Positions 53,398 through 60,329 of a stretch of 64,000 nucleotides of DNA are shown piece after piece (the stretch's first letter is position 1; each line of letters starts with the position of its first letter). Under the pieces are notes generated by a model, which was not told where the DNA came from, searched no databases, and worked only from the letters and a program-made list of their open reading frames with translations. A program made the position numbers and the translations under genes. The stretch is from Bacteroidia bacterium (GTDB taxonomy: Bacteria > Bacteroidota > Bacteroidia > SpSt-205), in NCBI GenBank assembly GCA_025059535.1, contig JANXCX010000024.1:149425-213424 (forward strand), read 5' to 3'.

Positions 53398-56385
53398 CTA
53401 AAATACTAAATCACCGCCCAGCCGGGCAATGAAAAGCGGGCGCCCCACCATAGCCTCCTCTACTGGCCAATACACCCCGAGATGAATGGGGAGACGCATA
53501 ATCCGAAAGAGCACGCCCGTGCCAAAACTCATAAGAAAAGGCGTCTTAAGCGCTTGTACCGAGATTACAAGCGGAGGCCTGTAGATGTATTCTGCGTCAA
53601 TCGGATTACGCTGAGAAAAGGGATTACCCGTAGTCCATGTGGTGCCCACGTGATAGCTGAGGTGCCATTCAAAGCCATAGAGGGAGCGTGTAGGTAGGAA
53701 GGGCTGCTCCCGCCAGGCCAAAAGAGGCAGGCGCAGCACCGCCTGACCCAAAATTAGATTGCGTCCCCGCCGCGCATGATAGGGAAAGCCGGGTAAGTAG
53801 AAGTACGGCATCAGGTAGTAAGTACCCGGCGTACCCAAGAAGGGGATCTGGGTGCGATTGAGAAAGTCGTAATTGACCCAATCGGGTACGCCACCCAGAA
53901 GGAGCGGGCGTCCGCGGAGACCGCCCCATAGGGCAGTAGCGCCGAGACGCAAAACCCCGCGCTGAAAAAGCGGTTGATGGTGGTAAGCCTGCGCCATAAG
54001 CAGGGGGAAGTCCCACCGCCCCCTAGAGTAGTAGATCTCTCCACGTAGGGTAAGTTCCCACCCCCGCCAAGGTAGATGTTCGCGCCAGCTTAGGCGCGCG
54101 TGACGCACCTGCACTCGCGGACCTACCCAGGCTGCCTCATTCAGCTGACCGCTGCTGCGTAGGCCTTCTATATCATACCGCTGGGCTAGCAGAAGGTTGA
54201 GGCTACCTTCGGTCCGCCAGTGGGGGGCAAACACATACGCTAGGCCTACCTCGCCGTGCCAAGTGATATGACGAACGGCCCGTCCATACTGCTGAGGCGA
54301 AAAGAAATGGCTTTGGCGGTAGAGTTCCACCATCGGTTGCCAGCGCCCTTTATGGTGGCGGTAGCTGAGTTGAAGTTCGGCGCTACGCAGGTTAATGTAG
54401 GGCACCCACCGAAAGCGCCATTCGTGGGCGCCTTGCCAGTCCCGAGCGATCAATTCTATTTCCCATCCGAGGCGCATGAGGGGATGCAAAGTGGGAGCCA
54501 TCCGAAGGTCCCATAGGAGCCAGTGATAGGGCACTAAGCCGCTGACGGGCGTAGAGGGGGCAGAAGAGGCGGGAGCAGGCGGCTTAGGAACTTGTCGGCG
54601 CTGGCGCGCTGGCCGACCTATATCCTCATCAAAGAGATAAAAGAGGGCCTGGTAGCTTCTACTGGTATCGGAGGGAGGCTCTGGTGACACAGGCGGAGGC
54701 GGCTTAGTTTCGGGAAGGCGTGTATTTCGGCGCTGGAGGCGGTATTGTATGGCTTCGGCCACTTGGAAAGAGGGGAAAACGGTTCGGCTCTGACGCAGGC
54801 CTTCTAGAGAAAGGGCCCCTAAACGTAACCGCCCATTTCGGTAGTAGAGGGCATAGGCTTTACCGCCCGTGCTTCCGGCCCATCGCCAAAGGCCCGGAAA
54901 GTCTGTCAGCCCCACCGAAAAGCTGGTATCGCGGCTGAAATGCCAAGGTACGCCCCATCCACAAACATCTACTAGGGCTAAACGAAGTGTATCCGTGATT
55001 AGCCAGCCGCCTACGACGCCGTAGAAGGGTAGAAAAGGCAAAAAGTCCCAGGTCTGGCCAGAGGGAGGGCGATGCACGGGCCGAAAGGGTTCCCACACTA
55101 GGCTAAGGCGCGCCGTTTGGTTGGTGTCGGGTTGCCACGCCGCCCAGTAAGCTCCTCCTGCCTCATAGGGAAAGATAAGGTCGCCTTGGGCTTCTCCGAT
55201 GAGGCTAAGCGGGCCCGAAGGCAGCCCAAACCGATACAACCGTACCTTAGCCTCGCGGTCTAAGGCTGACAGGAGGAGCGCTTGGGAGCCCATCCAGCTG
55301 AAACTATGCACAGCCACCACAGGCAAGAGATAGGGGCGTGCGGGGCCTTTCGCCTTTGGCTTTACCCACAGCACAGGTCCCTGCAGCGTATAACTCAGCC
55401 AGGCTAAGTCGCCCTCTGCTGAGAAAGCCAGGGGTACCTCAGGCTCCAGATAGCTACTGCGCCAAGCCCAGCTACCGGGGAGCTCATATATTTCCTCTTC
55501 CGCTTCTAAGAAGTAGCGGATGCGCCCCTTATCTAAAGTGGCGTAGGCGTACTCTGAGCCAGAGGGGGCAACGGTCGCCGCCAGCAAGGGTTGCTCCACT
55601 AGCTCTACTAAGTCCCTGCCCGCTTTGCCCCCAGGAAGCTCCCGCAAAAAGGCCCGCCACTTCTCCCCTAATGCCGCTTCCTCCAAGCCCAAAATTATTT
55701 CCATAGCCTCACGGATGTCGCGCGTAAGGCGAGTCATGTACAGAAGATCCAGCACCTTACGCTGGCCATAGGTGCGATAGAGATAAAACCAGAGCGACTT
55801 GTAGAGGCTTTTACGCAGAGGAGAAGGCGCACTTTCTGGCGCCATAAGGGCTCTAAAGGTTCCGTCCGAAAGGCCCTGCAGGCGCGCAATATCCTCTACG
55901 GTCCACCCCTCACCCCAGAAATAGGCGAAGCCCCACAAAAACCAGTCGGGCATATAGAGAAGCGAGCGGTTTTGGAGCCGCAGGCCCTCCGAGAAGTAAA
56001 GATGCTCTAAGAAAGCTCCACACAGGTGGCTGCGGACCATAGCTGCAAGATCTCGGCGCGTAGCGGCGGGATACACCTCTACTAAGGTCGGGGTAGGGCT
56101 AAGAGTGCCCTTAGGCTTCCAAGTAGGCTGCTGAGCCCAAGCCAAGGGCGTGGGATGAAGCCGCACCGTAAAAATCACCTCCGGCTGATAGTCCAAAGCC
56201 CGTACAAGCTCCTGCAGCGTTTCTTCAGCCCAGGCCAGTACCTGCTCCGCCAACTTCGCCTGCTCGGTTGTATGCCACACAATAACTTTCTCAGACCTTA
56301 AGTAGTGCCAGCGTCCCTTCGTCCGCTCTTCCTGCGCTAGGACCGCTGAAAGTAGCCCCACTTTCAGCGCCAACCGAGACCACAC
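53398..56385 (-). CDS. large secreted fusion: gluzincin-like, beta-propeller-like and outer-membrane barrel
   Basis: 995 residues. GTG start with signal (VWSRLALKVGLLSAVLAQ). Residues ~25-250 resemble the non-catalytic peptidase-MA/gluzincin fold, with MPDWFLWGFAYFWGEGW where an active protease would have a nearby HExxH; no HExxH is seen. Residues ~265-610 are repeated W/Y-rich blades like TolB or WD-type propellers (SYLEPEVPLAFSAEGDLAWL, PSGPLSLIGEAQGDL). A Pro-rich linker follows and the last ~350 residues are barrel strands ending RLGGDLVF. Probably an outer-membrane protein; function unknown. It lies 6 bp upstream of the SpoIIE phosphatase. Confidence 0.78.
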   Translation of the reverse strand: MWSRLALKVGLLSAVLAQEERTKGRWHYLRSEKVIVWHTTEQAKLAEQVLAWAEETLQELVRALDYQPEVIFTVRLHPTPLAWAQQPTWKPKGTLSPTPTLVEVYPAATRRDLAAMVRSHLCGAFLEHLYFSEGLRLQNRSLLYMPDWFLWGFAYFWGEGWTVEDIARLQGLSDGTFRALMAPESAPSPLRKSLYKSLWFYLYRTYGQRKVLDLLYMTRLTRDIREAMEIILGLEEAALGEKWRAFLRELPGGKAGRDLVELVEQPLLAATVAPSGSEYAYATLDKGRIRYFLEAEEEIYELPGSWAWRSSYLEPEVPLAFSAEGDLAWLSYTLQGPVLWVKPKAKGPARPYLLPVVAVHSFSWMGSQALLLSALDREAKVRLYRFGLPSGPLSLIGEAQGDLIFPYEAGGAYWAAWQPDTNQTARLSLVWEPFRPVHRPPSGQTWDFLPFLPFYGVVGGWLITDTLRLALVDVCGWGVPWHFSRDTSFSVGLTDFPGLWRWAGSTGGKAYALYYRNGRLRLGALSLEGLRQSRTVFPSFQVAEAIQYRLQRRNTRLPETKPPPPVSPEPPSDTSRSYQALFYLFDEDIGRPARQRRQVPKPPAPASSAPSTPVSGLVPYHWLLWDLRMAPTLHPLMRLGWEIELIARDWQGAHEWRFRWVPYINLRSAELQLSYRHHKGRWQPMVELYRQSHFFSPQQYGRAVRHITWHGEVGLAYVFAPHWRTEGSLNLLLAQRYDIEGLRSSGQLNEAAWVGPRVQVRHARLSWREHLPWRGWELTLRGEIYYSRGRWDFPLLMAQAYHHQPLFQRGVLRLGATALWGGLRGRPLLLGGVPDWVNYDFLNRTQIPFLGTPGTYYLMPYFYLPGFPYHARRGRNLILGQAVLRLPLLAWREQPFLPTRSLYGFEWHLSYHVGTTWTTGNPFSQRNPIDAEYIYRPPLVISVQALKTPFLMSFGTGVLFRIMRLPIHLGVYWPVEEAMVGRPLFIARLGGDLVF

Positions 56386-56413
56386 ACCCTAAAATTAACA
56401 GAAAATACCTTGC

Positions 56414-56421
56414 TAACTTTG
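56414..56421 (+). promoter_or_regulatory. -7 promoter box for the TPR gene
   Basis: TAACTTTG, 5 nt before ATG 56427. Confidence 0.65.
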
Positions 56422-56426
56422 CTGCC

Positions 56427-57149
56427 ATGCGAGGCGGTCTCTGGTTGCTTATCCTGGGGATAGCTTTGGCTCAGAAAAAGGGCCGCTCTGCCCCTCCACC
56501 GGCTAGTTCAGATACTTTCCCCTCCATCGCCGTGAAAGTATATCAGCAGGCCCAGCGGTATGGCGATGTTTTTACCCAAATCTACGCCCTACACTGGCGC
56601 CTAGCCGCCGAAGGCGCCTCATTTGCCTTGCGCGACACCTTAGCCCAAACTTACTTCCAAGCCGGCCTTTTTCGCCAGTGCATCAATGTAGTAGAAGAGC
56701 TCTTGCGCGAAAATCCGCGTAGCACCGACCTTCTAGAGCTACGTGCGCTGGCCTACCTCTACCTGCAAGACCAGAAAAATGCCCTTGATGCTTACGAGAA
56801 GCTCTATGAATTGACCCAGTCTCCCCTGTACCTTTATCAAGTTATTACGCTGCAGTTCAACCTTCAGCGCTATGGCGAATGCCAAGCCAACATAGAGCGG
56901 CTGCTTGCTACGCCTGAGTCTGAGCGCCTACGCATTCGTATCTCTACCCCCGACGGCCAGAGCCAAGAGGTACCCCTGCGTGCAGCGGCCTGGAATGTGC
57001 GCGGCGTACTTCTGCGCACCCAGAAAGAACATAGCCGCGCAAAAGCCGCCTTTGAAGAAGCCCTCAAAATATACCCTGATTTCCTCTTAGCCAAAGGAAA
57101 CTTAGAGGATTTGCAGAAAGAGCTCTCCTCACAGCCGCCCAAAAAATAG
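56427..57149 (+). CDS. secreted TPR protein
   Basis: 240 residues: signal peptide (MRGGLWLLILGIALAQ), then four to five tetratricopeptide-like helical pairs (LAQTYFQAGLFRQCINVVEEL, LRALAYLYLQDQKNALDAYE, LQFNLQRYGECQANIERLL, GVLLRTQKEHSRAKAAFEEAL). It is a periplasmic scaffold of unknown partner. The 18-bp gap to the metallophosphoesterase gene carries a separate -7-like box. Confidence 0.83.
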   Translation: MRGGLWLLILGIALAQKKGRSAPPPASSDTFPSIAVKVYQQAQRYGDVFTQIYALHWRLAAEGASFALRDTLAQTYFQAGLFRQCINVVEELLRENPRSTDLLELRALAYLYLQDQKNALDAYEKLYELTQSPLYLYQVITLQFNLQRYGECQANIERLLATPESERLRIRISTPDGQSQEVPLRAAAWNVRGVLLRTQKEHSRAKAAFEEALKIYPDFLLAKGNLEDLQKELSSQPPKK

Positions 57150-57155
57150 CTTGCT

Positions 57156-57163
57156 TACCTTAG
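57156..57163 (+). promoter_or_regulatory. -7-like promoter box for the metallophosphoesterase gene
   Basis: TACCTTAG (one mismatch to TAnnTTTG), 4 nt before the GTG at 57168. Confidence 0.45.
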
Positions 57164-57167
57164 GGCT

Positions 57168-58436
57168 GTGGTACGGTATGCACCCGATGCGATGACGGCT
57201 TTTATTTTAGGTCTTTGGCTGACCGCTGAAATAGCGGGGTACTTTGGGCTGCGCTACTTGGGGCTTTGGCGACGCTGGATGGGCTGGCTCACGCCAGCGC
57301 TTTTCCTTTTGAGCTTAGGGCTGTATGGGAGTACCCTCCTTTGGCAAGGCACCGCTGGAGAGCGCCTAACTGGCTTACTTTTTCAGCGGCTGCTGGGATG
57401 GATCTTTCTAGCGTGGCTAGGGGTGGTATTAGGAAAACTGCTTGGGGGCTTGTGGGGTCTAGGGCTGTGGGTGGTACAGCGCCTACGGCCCCCTTCAACC
57501 GCCCAAAGCCCTGTCGTGCCCTCCTTAGAGCGGCGCGCCTTCTTGCAGGCTACTGGCGCTCTGCTCGCCAGTCTACCGGCGGCGGCATTAGCTTACGGCT
57601 TTTTACGGGGACGATACCGCTTTCGCCTCTACCCTATAGAGGTAGCGCTCCCCGACCTTCCCTCCGCCTGGGAAGGAGTACGAATCGTGCAATTTTCCGA
57701 TCTCCATGCGGGTAGCTTTAGCGACCCCACCCTCCTCAAACCCATTTGGGAAATGATCCAACAGCTTGAGCCCGACCTCCTCGTATTTACTGGCGACTGG
57801 GTGAATGTATATAGCTGGGAGCTTGAGCCCTTTGTGGCTGATCTGGCCCAGCTCTATGCCCCTTTAGGGAAATGGGGCATCTGGGGTAATCATGACTATG
57901 GCGACTACCTACGCGGCGCCTCGGCCGAGCGCAAGGCGGCTGAGCGCCGCTACCTCCGCCAGCTGGTAGAGCAGGCGGGCTTTCGCCTGCTGGATAACGC
58001 CGCCGCTCTCTTGACGCGCCAAGGGGCCTCTTTGGCTTTAGTGGGGGTGGGCAACTGGAGCCGCTGGCGGCGCTTCCGCCGCTATGGGGATATTGAAACC
58101 GCCTGGCGTCAAGTGCCGCCTAATACCCCTGCGATCCTCCTTTCCCACGACCCTACCCACTGGGACGCCCAAATCCTAAACCGTTATCCGATTGCCCTTA
58201 CCCTCAGCGGCCACACCCATGGCCTCCAAATCGGCGTAGAAGGCCTCCATATGCGCCTGAGCCCCGGCAGTTGGCTCTACCCCCGTTGGGCCGGCTTGTA
58301 CCAAGAAGGCAGCCAGTTTCTCTACGTCAATCGGGGTTTAGGGTATGTAGGTTTGCCGGCCCGCCTGGGCATATGGCCTGAAATCACCCTAATCCACCTG
58401 CGGCGCGCAGCTCCCACCCCCTCCGACCATGTTTAA
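57168..58436 (+). CDS. membrane-anchored metallophosphoesterase (YaeI-like)
   Basis: 422 residues. About four helices in the first ~150 (FILGLWLTAEIAGYFGL, LTPALFLLSLGLYG, LGWIFLAWLGVVL and LLASLPAAALAYGF) and a calcineurin-like domain after ~170: IVQFSDLHAG (D-x-H), VFTGDWVN (GD), WGNHDYGDY (GNHD), LLSHDPTHW (H) and LSGHTHGLQIG (GHxH). Related proteins include YaeI and other UDP-diacylglucosamine or phospholipid phosphatases. It starts at GTG 57168 or an in-frame ATG at 57192. Overlaps cheR by 8 bp. Confidence 0.9.
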   Translation: MVRYAPDAMTAFILGLWLTAEIAGYFGLRYLGLWRRWMGWLTPALFLLSLGLYGSTLLWQGTAGERLTGLLFQRLLGWIFLAWLGVVLGKLLGGLWGLGLWVVQRLRPPSTAQSPVVPSLERRAFLQATGALLASLPAAALAYGFLRGRYRFRLYPIEVALPDLPSAWEGVRIVQFSDLHAGSFSDPTLLKPIWEMIQQLEPDLLVFTGDWVNVYSWELEPFVADLAQLYAPLGKWGIWGNHDYGDYLRGASAERKAAERRYLRQLVEQAGFRLLDNAAALLTRQGASLALVGVGNWSRWRRFRRYGDIETAWRQVPPNTPAILLSHDPTHWDAQILNRYPIALTLSGHTHGLQIGVEGLHMRLSPGSWLYPRWAGLYQEGSQFLYVNRGLGYVGLPARLGIWPEITLIHLRRAAPTPSDHV

Positions 58437-59262
58437 CGAAGCCCTCCCCGAAATTCCCGATGGCGAACTCGAGCGCTTCTTTCAAATTATGCTCACTCAA
58501 TACGGCATGGATTTTCGCGAGTATGCCCCAGCTTCCCTCAAGCGCCGCCTCGGTACAGTCCTTAAGCGGTATAGTCTTTCCAGCCTTAGCCTCCTCAATC
58601 AACGCCTTCTTAGCCAGCCAGAATACTTAGACCTCTTTATCAACGAGATAACCGTCTCTACTACGGAACTTTTTCGGGACCCTTCGGCTTGGGTGGCGCT
58701 GCGCCAGCAGGCCTTTCCCCTTTTAGCTGGTCTGCCCCAACTTCGCATATGGCATGTAGGCGTATCCACTGGAGAAGAGGTACTTTCTATGGCCATACTT
58801 CTTCAGGAAAGCGGCCTTTACGCTAAGGCCCAGCTCTTTGCCACCGACATAGACCAGCGGGCGCTGGAGCAGGCCCAAAAAGCCGCCTATCCCCTACGGC
58901 TAAAAGGCCTTTACCAACAAAATCTCCAAGCCGTGCTCCCGGGCATCCCCTTAGCTAAATACGCCCGCGAGGAAGAGGGCAAGCTCATCTTCCACCCTTC
59001 CCTTCTGGAACGGGTACGCTTTATCCGCCATAACATCGTATCCGAGTCGCCTTTCGGAGAGTATGAGCTAGTCCTTTGCCGGAATCTCCTCATTTACTTT
59101 ACCCCCACCCTCCAAGACAAAGTAGTTACAAAGCTCGTTGATAGCCTCATACCAGGGGGAATCTTGATGATCGGCACAAAGGAGTCCCTTTTCTGGTGTA
59201 AGGCGGCTAAGCGCCTTACTAGCCTCAATGAAATAGAGCGGATTTACCGAAAACGCCTATGA
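58429..59262 (+). CDS. cheR: CheR-type protein-glutamate methyltransferase
   Basis: 277 residues. N-terminal helical domain with SLKRRLGTVLKRY, then ITVSTTELFRDPSAW (chemoreceptor-methyltransferase marker), SAM-binding WHVGVSTGEEVLS, FATDIDQRALEQAQ and VLCRNLLIYFTP. It would methylate glutamates in a receptor-like coiled coil. There is no TPR tail and no chemoreceptor in the window. It overlaps the phosphatase gene before it (8 bp) and cheB after it (4 bp, ATGA). Confidence 0.92.
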   Translation: MFNEALPEIPDGELERFFQIMLTQYGMDFREYAPASLKRRLGTVLKRYSLSSLSLLNQRLLSQPEYLDLFINEITVSTTELFRDPSAWVALRQQAFPLLAGLPQLRIWHVGVSTGEEVLSMAILLQESGLYAKAQLFATDIDQRALEQAQKAAYPLRLKGLYQQNLQAVLPGIPLAKYAREEEGKLIFHPSLLERVRFIRHNIVSESPFGEYELVLCRNLLIYFTPTLQDKVVTKLVDSLIPGGILMIGTKESLFWCKAAKRLTSLNEIERIYRKRL

Positions 59263-59840
59263 TATTTCAGCGGCGGGATGTTTATTTGTGGCTGTTAGGC
59301 GGCTCAGCAGGTAGCTTCAATCCCATCCGGCGTTTTATCCAGCAAATGCCCTTTCAAGTACATGTGGCGATCGTCGTATGCATGCATCGGCTACGCTCCC
59401 TACGAATGGGCATGGTAGAAGCCATGGGAGGGACCCAAGGGTGGGTTGTTTTAGAGCCGGACGATAAAACGATAATCCAAGGGGGTCATATTTATATTGC
59501 GCCGGCGGATTATCACCTACTTGTGGAGCCGGAGGGGTATTTCAGTCTGTCGGTAGATGAGCCCGTGCATTTTTCTCGGCCAAGCATTGATGTGCTCTTG
59601 GAGGCGGTGGTAGGGGCTCGTTGGCCGCGTGCTGGCGCTGCGCTGCTTTCAGGGGCCAACAAAGATGGCGCCTGGGGGCTCTACCGCATGTACCGGGCTG
59701 GCTACTTTACCGCCGTCCAGGAGCCCAGCGATGCAGAAATGCCCACTATGCCCCAAGCCGCCCTGAGCCTCTTTGAGCCCCACCGCCGCTTTACCGCCGA
59801 TCGCCTAGTAGAGGTCTGCCTGTATGCGCTATCTTTGTAA
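59259..59840 (+). CDS. cheB: CheB-type protein-glutamate methylesterase (catalytic domain only)
   Basis: 193 residues, equal to the CheB C-terminal domain. Catalytic set: Ser in LGGSAGSFNPI, His in VCMHRLRSL, Asp in SGANKDGAWGL; GHIYIAPADYHLLVE and RPSIDVLLEA are family marks. The receiver domain of standard CheB is missing, so it is not switched by CheA; activity would be constitutive or controlled another way. Co-translated with cheR. Confidence 0.92.
   Translation: MIFQRRDVYLWLLGGSAGSFNPIRRFIQQMPFQVHVAIVVCMHRLRSLRMGMVEAMGGTQGWVVLEPDDKTIIQGGHIYIAPADYHLLVEPEGYFSLSVDEPVHFSRPSIDVLLEAVVGARWPRAGAALLSGANKDGAWGLYRMYRAGYFTAVQEPSDAEMPTMPQAALSLFEPHRRFTADRLVEVCLYALSL
59830..59837 (+). promoter_or_regulatory. 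-7 box in the end of cheB for the PEBP gene
   Basis: TATCTTTG inside the last codons of cheB, 12 nt before ATG 59850. It could start a separate transcript for the PEBP-PAS/SpoIIE-SiaB-SiaC part. Confidence 0.5.
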
Positions 59841-59849
59841 AATAAGTTT

Positions 59850-60329
59850 ATGCCTGCGGCAATGTGGCTGGGCCTATGGTGGCTTCAGCTTCGCGTAACT
59901 ATAGTTGGCTTCAATCCGGGCGATTTCCTTTCGGTGGATCACACCTGTGATGGGGCTAACCTTCCCCTCACGGTGCAGTGGAAAGGCGCCCCACCCCAGA
60001 CCGAAGCCTACGTTGTGCGGATGTATGACCCCGATGCCCCCGGCGATACCTTCACCCACTGGTTAGTGTATAATCTCACAGGCGAAGAGCTAAAGCCAAG
60101 CCTCCCCGGGCTTTTAGAAGGGTATAATGACTTTGGCCAACTTGGGTATGGCGGTCCCTGCCCGCCACCACGAGATCAAGCCCATCGCTACGTAGTAGAA
60201 GTTTATGCGCTTCGGCGGCCCCTTCGGATTACCCCACCCGTTACCTGGAAGCGGGTCCGCTCCCTCCTAGAAGATAAAGTCTTAGCCCGCGGCGAGACTT
60301 TCGTGCGGTACAAACGCACGCGCCGCTGA
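59850..60329 (+). CDS. PEBP family protein (YbhB/YbcL type)
   Basis: 159 residues with a short N-terminal hydrophobic stretch (MPAAMWLGLWWLQLRVTIVG), so export is possible. Phosphatidylethanolamine-binding signature: VRMYDPDAPGDTFTHWLVYN, then GYGGPCPPPRDQAHRYVVEVYAL. It has the YbhB-type short length. Its stop shares one base with the start of the next gene (TGATG), so it is translated with the sensor phosphatase; the role is unknown. Confidence 0.9.
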   Translation: MPAAMWLGLWWLQLRVTIVGFNPGDFLSVDHTCDGANLPLTVQWKGAPPQTEAYVVRMYDPDAPGDTFTHWLVYNLTGEELKPSLPGLLEGYNDFGQLGYGGPCPPPRDQAHRYVVEVYALRRPLRITPPVTWKRVRSLLEDKVLARGETFVRYKRTRR

